A stretch of DNA of 64,000 nucleotides from Tumebacillus algifaecis (GTDB lineage: Bacteria; Bacillota; Bacilli; Tumebacillales; Tumebacillaceae). The number at the start of each line of letters is the position of its first letter. Positions within the stretch are counted from its first letter, which is position 1. The stretch is from contig NZ_CP022657.1 of assembly GCF_002243515.1 (NCBI RefSeq), positions 4,015,501 through 4,079,500 of the forward strand, in the 5' to 3' direction. The notes under the pieces were generated by a model. That model made no database searches and was not told the origin of the DNA. It saw only the letters and a list, made by a program, of their open reading frames with translations. Below are positions 39,869 through 48,212 of this stretch, piece after piece. The position numbers and the translations under genes were made by a program.

Positions 39869-39898
39869 ATCTTAGCATGTGGACATGTCCTTTGACAA
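39869..39898 (-). promoter_or_regulatory. Probable SigA promoter of the ykkC-led exporter operon
   Basis: On the minus strand TTGTCA and TAAGAT are separated by 18 bases, placing the transcript start about 6 bases before the aptamer's closing helix. Confidence 0.65.
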
Positions 39899-39941
39899 GA
39901 GACATTTTAATAGTTGAGTTGAATGTGTAAGCAAAAGGAGG

Positions 39942-40217
39942 TCAACAGTTCGAATAAACAGCCTTCGAGTAAGGACGAGATGCGTTCGGATAATCGGTGA
40001 AATAATCCAAATACAGCGTTTCACCGCCATATTTCATTGTGTTCGGAATGTAGTCCCATTCATCCCAATACATGGTGTACGTCTTGGTCACGCACATCAC
40101 ACCGACTTGCACAGCAGCGCCATCGTTCCCCTGGACGGACGCAGGTGCAGGTGCAGCACCCGCTGTGGAAGTCATGATGGTCATCGCCGCCAGAATTCCG
40201 ATTCCGATCATTTTCAT
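39942..40217 (-). CDS. Small secreted protein (91 aa)
   Basis: Not recognised. It has a signal peptide (MKMIGIGILAAMTIMTSTAGAA, cleavage after AGA-A near residue 22) and a ~65-residue mature part with VMCVTKTYTMYWDEWDYIP, rich in Tyr/Asp, and a Cys as the last residue. The two Cys could form a disulfide. AGGAG lies ten bases before the ATG; a GTG one codon earlier is possible. It stands alone, downstream of nothing on its strand, between the exporter leader and a divergent membrane protein gene. Confidence 0.7.
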   Translation of the reverse strand: MKMIGIGILAAMTIMTSTAGAAPAPASVQGNDGAAVQVGVMCVTKTYTMYWDEWDYIPNTMKYGGETLYLDYFTDYPNASRPYSKAVYSNC

Positions 40218-40445
40218 CACTCATCAACTCCTGCTCGTTAGTTTTCCTTGCACATTCAGCATACTACGACGGCATTTTTCATGGATTTTCGCTCCCAAAC
40301 GGTTACACGCCATCACAATCCACACTTGTCCCACGCACAGGTCAGCACCTAAATCATTATTCATTTATGAATATTCTAAATTAAAGCAACCGCGACTGTG
40401 TCTGCTTCCCTTATACTGTAAGCAGAACGTGTCAGGAGGGATGAC

Positions 40446-41183
40446 ATGACGACAAACTCAGATGGAAGAGGCTGGCTTTGGCTTGGTGCCGCCCTGTTTG
40501 CGATCGGCTATGAAGTGGTCATGCAAGTGCTCAGTTGGTGGCTGCTCAGTCCGCCCAAGTCGTTTGCCCCGATCTTGTCGCTAAAAGTGACGGCCAATCT
40601 GGGTCTGCCGAGCTTTCAGCAATTGCTCGAAGCGGCGCATCTGCCCAGAGCAGACGAGGGGTATAGCTTGGTGATCGGGCTGCTGACGGTCTTGATTTAC
40701 GGCGCGGCCAATGCCTATTATCTCTCACTGCTCGCCCGCTCCCAACACGACCTGCCAGGCGGCCCGCTCGACGATCTGAGCCACACCTATGGCAAGCTAC
40801 TGCTCTGGATGATCGTGCAGACGCTGGTCGGAGCGGTCATGATACCGTTGATCGTGCTGGTCGGAGAAGTCGGTGGGCTGCTGTCGGTCGCGTTCCTGCT
40901 TTGGTTTCGCTATCATTTTCTGTTCTTTGAATTTGTCCTGCTCGTGGAGCGATCTGCGTTTACCAAGACGTTTCGGCGTGCGGTCGAACTGCGCAAGCGA
41001 GTGCAGCGGCGCGCCCTGTCCGCATTTATAACCATCGTGGTCATCCAAACGCTGTTGGCCTTTTTCTTGAACGGATTTTTCTCCTTTGGGACGATTGCCC
41101 TACTGCTGCCGCTACAGATGATCCTGCTGACGATGATTCAAAGCCGGCTGATGCAAGCCTTTTTTGAGGCGCGGGAAGCATAG
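40446..41183 (+). CDS. Six-helix membrane protein of unknown function
   Basis: The 245-aa protein has hydrophobic segments near residues 10-35, 75-95, 115-140, 145-165, 190-210 and 215-235, with a basic cytoplasmic loop (RRAVELRKRVQRRA) before the fifth. No transporter or enzyme signature is visible. CAGGAGGG precedes the ATG. It opens a plus-strand run with the A-type-scaffold homologue and the hydrolase, but a 70-base gap separates it from them. Confidence 0.75.
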   Translation: MTTNSDGRGWLWLGAALFAIGYEVVMQVLSWWLLSPPKSFAPILSLKVTANLGLPSFQQLLEAAHLPRADEGYSLVIGLLTVLIYGAANAYYLSLLARSQHDLPGGPLDDLSHTYGKLLLWMIVQTLVGAVMIPLIVLVGEVGGLLSVAFLLWFRYHFLFFEFVLLVERSAFTKTFRRAVELRKRVQRRALSAFITIVVIQTLLAFFLNGFFSFGTIALLLPLQMILLTMIQSRLMQAFFEAREA

Positions 41184-41253
41184 CGCTGGAATCGACTTCC
41201 TGCATGCTCTATACTAAGAGATATTCCATTTCACTGAACTGAGGTGCTTCCCT

Positions 41254-41562
41254 TTGACAACAACGATTGAGATGAACTCGCTCGCGGCGAAAAAGATCCG
41301 CGAAGCATTGGCCCAAGAGAACAAGCCGGAACTGAAATGCCGCGTCTATGTTGACCACGTGCACGGCGACCATGCCCACTACGGTTTGGCGTTCGACACG
41401 CAAAAGCCGGAGGATGAAGTGGTGACCGTGCAAGACATGGAACTGCTCGTCGGCCCGGATAACAAAGACTTCATCGACGGCCTGTCGATCAAATATCTGC
41501 TCTACCCGAGCGAAGGTTTCAAGATCACCAACCCGAACAAAAACAATCACGGCGACCACTAA
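41254..41562 (+). CDS. A-type (HesB/IscA-fold) protein lacking the three scaffold cysteines
   Basis: The 102-aa sequence follows the A-type Fe-S carrier fold throughout: an N-terminal helix NSLAAKKIREALAQE, the strand LKCRVYVD, HYGLAFD, LLVGPDNKDFIDGLSIKYLL and the end GFKITNPN. Where carriers have GGCSG, this has HVHGDH (His35, His37, His40), and where they end in CGCG, this ends HGDH. All three cluster cysteines are thus gone and His/Asp stand in their place; one unrelated Cys29 remains. It may bind another metal or serve a structural role. The start is a TTG with GAGGTG upstream; the hydrolase gene follows six bases after its stop. Confidence 0.85.
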   Translation: MTTTIEMNSLAAKKIREALAQENKPELKCRVYVDHVHGDHAHYGLAFDTQKPEDEVVTVQDMELLVGPDNKDFIDGLSIKYLLYPSEGFKITNPNKNNHGDH

Positions 41563-41568
41563 GCTGTC

Positions 41569-42384
41569 ATGAGCGCGCAGGTTCTGAACGTTGCTGTTGA
41601 CGGCGGGACTTTGTATGTAGAAGTGCACGGGCAAGGCGAGCCGGTGCTTTTGGTGCACGGGATATTTGCTTCGTCATACTGCTGGCGTTTGGTGGCCGAA
41701 AAGCTGGCCGAGCGCTATACCGTCTATGTCGTCGATCTGCTCGGCTTTGGCCAGAGCGACATGCCGCAGGACGGCGACTATTCACAGTCGGCGCAAGCCC
41801 GGCGCGTGCTGAACATGATCGAGCAACTAGAACTTCACAACCTGCGCCTCGTCGGGCATTCGATGGGTGGCGAGATTTCGGCGCTGGCGGCTTCTTTCGA
41901 TCCCACTCCGTTTCGCCAGCTGGTGCTGGTCGCGGCCGACGGATTTCGTCCAGCCTTTAAACCGTGGCAGCGGCGTCTGCTGTCCGGCGCTTGGATGGGC
42001 TGGTTGGTCAGACGCGGGTTCGATGAAAGGGGCTTTCGGCGCTCGATTTCGCTCATCGTTCAAGATCCGTCGATCTACGGGTCGGACGTGATCGCCGAAT
42101 ATGTCGCCCCCTATCGACGCAAAGAGTTTCCACTGGCGGTGCGCCAGTTGGTCAAGAACCGTGAAGCGGGCATCGGGCCGGAGCTGTGTCATAGCATCGC
42201 CATCCCGACAATGCTCTTGTGGGGCGAGCAAGACCGCATCGTTCCGCCGCAGATCGGGGATCGCTATCGAGATGTTCTGCCCAACGTCGTCCGCTATGAG
42301 CGGTGCGACCACTGTGGGCACATGCCGATGGAAGAACACCCAGAGTGGCTGACCAAAGAACTGATGCAGTTTTTTGAAACATGA
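41569..42384 (+). CDS. Alpha/beta-hydrolase
   Basis: The 271-aa protein has the alpha/beta-hydrolase triad: nucleophile Ser in LVGHSMGGE near residue 98, Asp in LLWGEQDRIVP near 224, and His in DHCGHMPMEEHPE near 252. The oxyanion HG is in LLVHGIFASS near 25. No lid subfamily stands out, so the substrate (ester, lactone or C-C bond as in MhpC-like enzymes) is open. It is cotranscribed with the A-type homologue and ends at a terminator. Confidence 0.9.
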   Translation: MSAQVLNVAVDGGTLYVEVHGQGEPVLLVHGIFASSYCWRLVAEKLAERYTVYVVDLLGFGQSDMPQDGDYSQSAQARRVLNMIEQLELHNLRLVGHSMGGEISALAASFDPTPFRQLVLVAADGFRPAFKPWQRRLLSGAWMGWLVRRGFDERGFRRSISLIVQDPSIYGSDVIAEYVAPYRRKEFPLAVRQLVKNREAGIGPELCHSIAIPTMLLWGEQDRIVPPQIGDRYRDVLPNVVRYERCDHCGHMPMEEHPEWLTKELMQFFET

Positions 42385-42416
42385 AAAACACCGCCGAACT
42401 AGTGCGGTGTTTTTTT
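42384..42416. terminator. Bidirectional terminator between the hydrolase and the Cys-containing small gene
   Basis: AAAACACCGC and GCGGTGTTTT form a perfect ten-base stem with A and T runs on either side. Confidence 0.9.
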
Positions 42417-42614
42417 CATGAGCATTCCCTGTTTCAGTTCATGCAGTGGCACAGGGCCCCGCTCCTGTCTGGTGACGCGCAGGTCGATCATCTTGCGGAT
42501 CAAGGCGCGCTCACGCTCTCGCATGTGACCTAAGGGAACACGGGTGAGTGCGTTTTCAGACAGGTTGCAGAAACAGAATTCTCCATGTCTGCAACACTTG
42601 CGATCGGTCTGCAC
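42399..42614 (-). CDS. Small protein with an N-terminal four-Cys cluster (71 aa), downstream of the TerC gene
   Basis: Not recognised. A GTG at 42614 has AGGGGGAAG six bases upstream. The product has CCRHGEFCFC near residues 7-16, a possible metal site, then a basic helical stretch (MRERERALIRKMIDLRVTRQ) and a KQGMLMKK end. A shorter start at 42524 is possible. It begins 72 bases after the TerC stop on the same strand with no terminator between, so it may be under the same manganese riboswitch. Confidence 0.55.
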   Translation of the reverse strand: MQTDRKCCRHGEFCFCNLSENALTRVPLGHMRERERALIRKMIDLRVTRQERGPVPLHELKQGMLMKKTPH

Positions 42615-42686
42615 CGCGCTTCCCCCTTCGCTAAGCCGAACTTCCTGCCTTGTATCGTATGCCAGCGTGTACAGGGAGGTGAAACA

Positions 42687-43361
42687 TCAGGACGCCTCGG
42701 CCTCGACCTGCTTGTGGCGAGACGTCCACCATTTGCCGATGCTGATCACCAAAAGCGCGGTGAGTGCTGGGATCAGCACCTGCAACACGCGTTGGTCGAA
42801 GATCGGAGCGAGCAGTTGGTCGTCGGTCAACATGTTGCCTCCCGTCCAGCCCAGCACGCCCGCGCCGATGTAGATCAGAAGCGGGAAGCGGTTGACCAGC
42901 TTGAGGATGACCGTCGAGCCCCAGACGATGATCGGGATCGAGATGGCAAGACCGATCAGGACGAGCGAGAGATGTTCCTTGCCCGCGGCGGCCACCGCGA
43001 AGATGTTGTCGAGCGACAGCACGAGGTCGGCCACGATGATCGTGCGGATCGCCGCTCCAAACGTCGCGCCCTCTTTCACCATGGCTTCCTGCTCGGAGTT
43101 GTCGATGAGCAGTTTGATCGCCACCCACAGCAGGAAAACGCCGCCGACCGCTTGTAACAATGGGACGCGCAGCAGGTAGACGGCCACCACCGTCAAGGCG
43201 ACACGCAACCCGACCGCCCCCAAGGTTCCATAGAAGATCGCGCGTTTGCGCTGCACGTCCGGCAGGCGACGAGAGGCGAGGGCGATCACCATCGCGTTGT
43301 CACCCGAGACGACCAGATCGATGATAATGATCGAGATCAAGGCCCAGAAATACTCGAACAT
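42687..43361 (-). CDS. TerC-family membrane protein, probable manganese exporter (YkoY/MeeY-like)
   Basis: The protein (224 aa from the chosen ATG) has seven helices with the TerC acidic motifs: IIIIDLVVSGDNAMVIALA near the start and ADLVLSLDNIFAVAAAG in the middle, whose Asp and Asn residues bind metal. TerC proteins in Bacillus (MeeF/MeeY) export manganese, partly to metallate secreted enzymes. A yybP-ykoY riboswitch directly upstream supports manganese. The start is uncertain among 43382, 43370 and 43361; AAAGGAG is best placed for the last. Confidence 0.9.
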   Translation of the reverse strand: MFEYFWALISIIIIDLVVSGDNAMVIALASRRLPDVQRKRAIFYGTLGAVGLRVALTVVAVYLLRVPLLQAVGGVFLLWVAIKLLIDNSEQEAMVKEGATFGAAIRTIIVADLVLSLDNIFAVAAAGKEHLSLVLIGLAISIPIIVWGSTVILKLVNRFPLLIYIGAGVLGWTGGNMLTDDQLLAPIFDQRVLQVLIPALTALLVISIGKWWTSRHKQVEAEAS

Positions 43362-43410
43362 GGTGAACATGGCTCCTTTCACGCGCTACAGAATGTCCCT
43401 GTTTGGGGCA

Positions 43411-43452
43411 AAAATAAAGAGACCTCTGCCATGAGCGACTGGCAAAGGTCTC
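43411..43452 (-). terminator. Conditional terminator of the manganese riboswitch
   Basis: On the minus strand GAGACCTTTGCCA pairs with TGGCAGAGGTCTC and is followed by TTTATTTTT. The 5' half (GAGACCTTTGCC) is also the conserved 3' end of the aptamer, so metal binding would prevent the terminator. Confidence 0.9.
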
Positions 43453-43548
43453 GCTAAACACTAGGCTCAACAAAGCCGGAGGATCGACGTCCTCGTCATG
43501 ACGACTTTGTCTCAGGCAATTGGGCTGCCTGCAAGCTACTCCCCTTTG
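43441..43548 (-). promoter_or_regulatory. yybP-ykoY manganese riboswitch
   Basis: The minus strand reads AAAGGGGAGTAGC (43547-43535), then ACAAAGTCGTCATGACGAGG, CCGGCTTTGTTGA, GTTTAGCGAGACCTTTGCC. These are the class's conserved blocks in the right order, including the two metal-site loops (GGGGAGTAG and CGTCAT). Mn2+ binding at the four-way junction would let the TerC gene be transcribed. No gene lies in 43549-43797; a plus-strand frame there crosses the riboswitch and is not real. Confidence 0.93.
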
Positions 43549-43797
43549 AATATTCCATTGTCTGCACGACTGGGCTTGACCTTCGCGTTACTTTACCTCA
43601 GCCATGTTAGATCCTATGCGCCGCTGGCAGAGCATATGTCTGAACGCGGAACGAATTTTGGGGTTGGAGCGTGGAACCGGTTGAAAAAATCGCCTGATCC
43701 GCGACAGCTTGTCTTAGGATGGAATGTAGATAGAAGTTGCACCATAAGGGTGCTTGTCACATTTTGCAAACAGCCTTGTTTTTGAAAGGGGAACACA

Positions 43798-44463
43798 ATG
43801 ATAAAGTACATCGATATGGAAAACTGGCCGCGAAAAAATCACTACCGTTTCTTCAAAGCGTTTGACTATCCGCATTTTAACGTCTGTGCGAACGTGGATG
43901 TCACCCGCTTTTCCCAAGTGGTCAGCGAGCGGAAGTTGTCTTTTTTCAAAACGTTTTTGTATGCCGTGATGCGGACGGCCAATGAGTTGAAAGAGTTCCG
44001 CTATCGAATTCGGGAGGACGGCGTCGTGGAGCATGATGTGGTGCACCCCTCGTTTACGCTGATGACCTCAGAAGATGTGTTCCGCTTTTGCAAAGCGCAG
44101 TACAACGCGAAGATGAACGCGTTTCTCGACGAGATCGCACGTGTGATGGAAGCGGCAAAAGACACGGTCTACATCGAAGACGAACCGGGCCGCGACAATC
44201 TGCTCTACGTCACCTGCCTGCCTTGGGTTTCCTTTACCAGCGTGCAGCACCCCATCCATTTCGATGCAAACGACAGTGTTCCACGCATCGCGTGGGGCAA
44301 ATTTTTTGAAGAGAATGGCACGGTAAAAATACCGCTCGGCGTGCAAGCCCATCATGCGCTGGTGGACGGTGTGCATGTCGGTCAGTTTTTCGAGCGGATT
44401 CAGGAGCACTTGGATCGGATCGAGCACTTGCTGGATGAGGACGGAGGGATGGATGGTTTTTAG
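43798..44463 (+). CDS. Chloramphenicol O-acetyltransferase-like protein (CAT, type A fold)
   Basis: The 221-aa protein has the CAT start MENWPRKNHYRFFKAFDYPHFNVCANVDV, the substrate-channel region FTLMTSEDVFRFC, LPWVSFTSVQHP, and the catalytic motif HHALVDG near residue 185, with the base His186; classical CAT has HHAVCDG. It probably moves acetyl from acetyl-CoA to chloramphenicol or a related acceptor as a trimer. Chromosomal copies in Bacillales may be resistance genes or have other substrates. GAAAGGGG precedes the ATG. It is a single plus-strand gene. Confidence 0.9.
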   Translation: MIKYIDMENWPRKNHYRFFKAFDYPHFNVCANVDVTRFSQVVSERKLSFFKTFLYAVMRTANELKEFRYRIREDGVVEHDVVHPSFTLMTSEDVFRFCKAQYNAKMNAFLDEIARVMEAAKDTVYIEDEPGRDNLLYVTCLPWVSFTSVQHPIHFDANDSVPRIAWGKFFEENGTVKIPLGVQAHHALVDGVHVGQFFERIQEHLDRIEHLLDEDGGMDGF

Positions 44464-44625
44464 TGGATGGTCGAAACGACTGGGGAGGGGATGACACGAG
44501 GAACGACTGGCGATAGACGTGATCGCTGCCTCACAAGACCGGAAGCGAACGCCCTCAGTATGCGACTGCTCCAGCTGCGAGGTACGTTCACCACCTTTGC
44601 AATTGTCCGATCATTCGAAGCCTGT

Positions 44626-45540
44626 TTACATCATTTGGCTTAATGTTTTCGCTTGCATGTCCAGTTTTTCTGCCGCTTCCCCAATTCCGGCAAACTCATC
44701 GACCGCTTGCTGAATTTGATGTTGACTCTCCTCGATCGCTTGCTGGGAATTTTTCGTTCCGCCGCTGACCTTGTCAACCTGTTTGGAGATGCCAAGCACG
44801 GTAGCCTGAATCTCTTGAGCCGCTTCCTGTACATGCTTCGCTAACTTGCGAACTTCGGTCGCGACCACATTAAAACCGAGTCCATGTTCCCCAGCGTGGG
44901 CCGCTTCAATCGCAGCGTTTAAAGCGAGCAGATTGGTTTGCGATGCGAAATCCCGAATGGTCTGCACGATGCGGCGAACGGCGCCTGTCTGTTGTTCCAA
45001 GTCGTGCAGAGAGGTGAGATTGCTCTCATTGTCGTGCATGACACGTTCGATCGCGTCCGCCAGTTGCTGATTGCGCTTGATGCCATCTTCGGTACGTCTG
45101 AACAAGCTCTCCGCCATCTGCTGCAACTCGAGCGTTAGGTTGGAGGTCGCCGCTTCCCTTGCGGTGATGTCAGTCGCTACTTTTAGAACGGCGATCACTT
45201 GCCCCACTTCATTGAGAATCGGAATATAGGTGGCTTCGAGCCACAGACTTCTTCCATCCTTGGTCACGCGCAAGATTTTCTCTTGGAACTTCTTCCCTCT
45301 TCTTAAACTATCCCAGAGCTTTTCATAGTCTGCGCTGCGCACAAAATCGGGCGGACAAAATTGCCGATGGTGCAGACCTGGTAGCTCGGACACTCGATAC
45401 CCCATCGCCCGAGCAAAATTTTCGTTGGCCCAAAGCACTTCGCCCTGCGTATTAAACTCAATCATCGCTAACGACTGCTCCAAGGCGGCAAGCACCGCCT
45501 TTTCATTGAGCACTTGTGTTGAGGTTGTTTCTACTTTCAT
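44626..45540 (-). CDS. Soluble PAS-domain methyl-accepting chemotaxis-type protein
   Basis: The protein (304 aa) has no membrane helix. Residues ~20-130 are a PAS/PAC domain ([48 protein letters not shown]), and the rest is a short MCP signalling domain with the hairpin-tip motif [20 protein letters not shown]. It would report an intracellular cue to CheA/CheW. The helical bundle is short, so methylation sites are few. The start used is the second ATG, with AGGGGATG upstream. Confidence 0.9.
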   Translation of the reverse strand: MKVETTSTQVLNEKAVLAALEQSLAMIEFNTQGEVLWANENFARAMGYRVSELPGLHHRQFCPPDFVRSADYEKLWDSLRRGKKFQEKILRVTKDGRSLWLEATYIPILNEVGQVIAVLKVATDITAREAATSNLTLELQQMAESLFRRTEDGIKRNQQLADAIERVMHDNESNLTSLHDLEQQTGAVRRIVQTIRDFASQTNLLALNAAIEAAHAGEHGLGFNVVATEVRKLAKHVQEAAQEIQATVLGISKQVDKVSGGTKNSQQAIEESQHQIQQAVDEFAGIGEAAEKLDMQAKTLSQMM

Positions 45541-45677
45541 GACGAACATCCCCTACCCCATTGGATATCAGATTTTTGAGTCGATCCTATCTGTTGCATC
45601 GATCGACTCTGACAAGCTACTCATGTAAAAAATACAATCACATCAAATTATACAGTAACAAGATAGGGGAGAGAAGA

Positions 45678-45706
45678 AAATTTCACCATCTGGAATGGTG
45701 AAATTT
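45678..45706 (-). terminator. Terminator after the GNAT gene at 45801
   Basis: A perfect 11-base stem (AAATTTCACCA/TGGTGAAATTT) with a seven-base loop is followed by TTCTTCTC on the minus strand. Confidence 0.6.
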
Positions 45707-45800
45707 CACTGAATGACTTTCCGGTCTCACCCCTGTGCCAATCGACCTTTCCCGTAAGACATGAGTCGTTTGCGCAACGCAAGCAATGCCGTGCCGCGCT

Positions 45801-46298
45801 TTACGCTCCCCTCCCCAATCGAGCGATCCGCTTCCCCATCCGCCAACATGCTTGGGATATGGAGTTTTGTTCTTCGCCCAGAATGTAAAATCCATGTTTT
45901 TCATAAAAGCGGATCGCCCGTGCATTTGCTTGTGCGACCCGCAGGTGGTACTCGGTCAGGTTGAGCTTGGTGAACAGGCGTTCCGCATAGTCGATCATTT
46001 GCTCGCTATAGCCTTTTCCGCGGGCGGCTTGAATCAGGTAGATGAAACTGATATAGCCGACTTCGCGCCCTTCGTACTCCGCTTTACGCAAGACTAACTC
46101 GCCGATCGTCTCCCCATCTCGTTCCATAAAAACAAACCCTTCCGGCAAATCGGCCGCCTTTTGCTTGGCAAATTCGAGGTACTCCGCTTCATCAAAATGA
46201 AAACCACCTTGCGCTGCCTCTTCCTCACTGATATCGGCATAGAACGTGACGATAGTCGCTCGATCCGCTTCCGGTTGCACCAGACGAAATGTGATCAA
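45801..46298 (-). CDS. GNAT-family N-acetyltransferase
   Basis: The protein (165 aa from the chosen start) has the GNAT acetyl-CoA loop YLIQAARGKGYSEQMIDYAE in the middle and the C-terminal RVAQANARAIRFYEKHGFYIL element, which is typical of the RimI/YhhY-like group. A TTG at 46298 with AGAGGGGGAG is the best-supported start; the frame is open to 46364 with in-frame ATGs but no site. Substrate unknown. It is divergent from the GNQAV-motif gene. Confidence 0.85.
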   Translation of the reverse strand: MITFRLVQPEADRATIVTFYADISEEEAAQGGFHFDEAEYLEFAKQKAADLPEGFVFMERDGETIGELVLRKAEYEGREVGYISFIYLIQAARGKGYSEQMIDYAERLFTKLNLTEYHLRVAQANARAIRFYEKHGFYILGEEQNSISQACWRMGKRIARLGRGA

Positions 46299-46396
46299 CT
46301 CGCTCTCCCCCTCTTCTCGTTGCATCAACATGCTCCACGTTATACAATTAGTATAATTAAACATAATATAACCCCTTTTTGCCAGGAGACGATACG

Positions 46397-48007
46397 ATGC
46401 CTCACTCTATTCTACAGAAAGCACCATCCCCTTCGAGCAACGGATCAAAACCATCCGCCAAAAGCTCCCTCGCCACCCCTGTCAACAAGATCTTACAGCT
46501 ACAAAAAACGGTAGGCAACCAAGCGGTGCTCCATATGTTGCAGAAGAAAACAGCTCCGACCGCACAACTCAAAAGCGATAAGAAACTGATGCATCAGCTC
46601 GATCCCTACATCGGCTGGGCGATGGATAAAATTGCGAGTAAGGACGGAGTCACTGAGGAGCGCCCACGCGGGACGGGGCTACTCCAATTCGATGCCCAGT
46701 TCCAACTGTTGTTCCAGAAAATTAATGAGTACGACCGCTCCAAAGACGGCAGGCCGTCCGTACACCAGGCTATGATCGAAGAGATCACGACCCTGCTAAA
46801 CAAGTGGTCAGCAGCCAATAAAGACAAGCTTTCAAAACATGATCAGTCTGTGATCATCGAGATCCAACTCATCCTCATTGAGGAATGGAGGACCAACTTC
46901 AATCAAGCGGATCGCTTGGATCGCTACACCAAAGATCAGGAAGCGCCGTACAAGCTGATGACCGACGAGGGTGCCTTGTGGAGCGACGAGCAATTGGAAT
47001 ACAGCACCAGCAAAGTCGGCAAAACGGGTTTTGAATATTTTCAACATCTGTCCACGATGAATCGGGCCTCGATGGCAAAAGAAATGCCGGATGATCGGGC
47101 ACCCGATTGGGCCGCGAGCGTCAAAGACAAAGTGGTCACTGCGTTAAACGACGCTGTCTTAAACCACTACACCACGTCAGCCCGTGCCGATGCGCTTGAG
47201 CAAGACGGGGCACTCAAAGCGAAAACCCTGTTGCAAAAAGACAACCCGACCTACAAACACAACACGTCCGCCTATGATGAACATGCGCTGGCCAACCACG
47301 GGTTTACGTTCTTCTTCATCGAGTCACCCGACGCGGGCATGCGGCAAACCCGCTTTGGGAAAGAGGAGGAGCAACAGCGCAGTGGTGCCTCCTCCGCCCA
47401 AGGTGACAGCGCACAGATCAGCCTGGGCTTGAAAGATTCGGGGCTGCTCGACAAAGGCTGGTTGATGCTGAGCGACTTTGCCCAGCGCGAGTATCCCGAT
47501 CTGATGACCGAACCGGGCAAAGCGAGCCTGACCTCTTGGCTGCCCACACGCGCCCATGAGGCTTTGAAAACAAAACCTGGCTTCACCGAAAAGGTCAGAT
47601 CTTTCCAGACGGGGCGGATGACAGACGATCAGTTCGACGAGAGCATCACAGCCGGAGCAAAGACCACAGATCGCGAGAAACGTCAGGTGCAAGTCATGGC
47701 CAGACAGCAAGCCTATCAGGATCAAGGTAGCCATCAGGTGTATGGCGGCGGGGGCGATCGTCAGGTGACGGCAGAGGACCGCATTTACCACAACCTGCTC
47801 GTCGGTCCGGACATCATCCCTGGATTGGCAGAACGCACCGTGTTAGAAATCGCCCGCATCCAACGTGTCAATCCCGAACTGGCCGACAAGCTGATCCAAC
47901 TGGATGGGCCGGAACTGTTGAAATTTATGTTCAAAGACCTGTTCCGTCCACAAGCCATGATCCCAAACGCAGTCGATATCAAGCCGGGAAATATCAAAAA
48001 ATTTTAA
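46397..48007 (+). CDS. Large orphan protein with N-terminal GNQAV motif, candidate eCIS-type effector/toxin
   Basis: The 536-aa protein opens with a low-complexity Ser/Pro/Lys stretch and then LQLQKTVGNQAVLHMLQKK (residues 33-51). This matches the LQRxxGNxAVxxLLQ motif found in DUF4157 proteins and cargo linked to extracellular contractile injection systems and other secreted toxins. The body is hydrophilic and mostly helical, with an unusual YDEHALANHGFTFFFIES near residue 300 that recalls the core of some toxin domains but is not assigned. No signal peptide, no membrane segment. AGGAG precedes the ATG, and a strong terminator follows. No sheath, spike or immunity gene is nearby. Confidence 0.75.
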   Translation: MPHSILQKAPSPSSNGSKPSAKSSLATPVNKILQLQKTVGNQAVLHMLQKKTAPTAQLKSDKKLMHQLDPYIGWAMDKIASKDGVTEERPRGTGLLQFDAQFQLLFQKINEYDRSKDGRPSVHQAMIEEITTLLNKWSAANKDKLSKHDQSVIIEIQLILIEEWRTNFNQADRLDRYTKDQEAPYKLMTDEGALWSDEQLEYSTSKVGKTGFEYFQHLSTMNRASMAKEMPDDRAPDWAASVKDKVVTALNDAVLNHYTTSARADALEQDGALKAKTLLQKDNPTYKHNTSAYDEHALANHGFTFFFIESPDAGMRQTRFGKEEEQQRSGASSAQGDSAQISLGLKDSGLLDKGWLMLSDFAQREYPDLMTEPGKASLTSWLPTRAHEALKTKPGFTEKVRSFQTGRMTDDQFDESITAGAKTTDREKRQVQVMARQQAYQDQGSHQVYGGGGDRQVTAEDRIYHNLLVGPDIIPGLAERTVLEIARIQRVNPELADKLIQLDGPELLKFMFKDLFRPQAMIPNAVDIKPGNIKKF

Positions 48008-48030
48008 ATTGGCCCGCAGGTGCAGAAAAC

Positions 48031-48068
48031 AAAAAACCGATCTCTGGCGATTCAGAGATCGGTTTTTT
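48031..48068 (+). terminator. Terminator of the GNQAV-motif gene
   Basis: AAAAAACCGATCTCT pairs perfectly with the complementary right arm, with a T run after it. The A run on the left makes it bidirectional in principle. Confidence 0.9.
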
Positions 48069-48212
48069 CTTGGTAGCGCATCCAACCGTTCAACGCTTTA
48101 GACGGTCACGACAATCACTTCAAGCAAGTCGTGGCCACTTAAAGTGTCCGCAACATTTCGTGTACAAGCAAGTAAGTCTAGCTGTCAATCCTGCTTGCTG
48201 GTCGCGTGACGG

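Noticed and set aside
43498-43785. 95-codon plus-strand frame
   Set aside because: It lies across the yybP-ykoY riboswitch of the opposite strand and has no ribosome-binding site.
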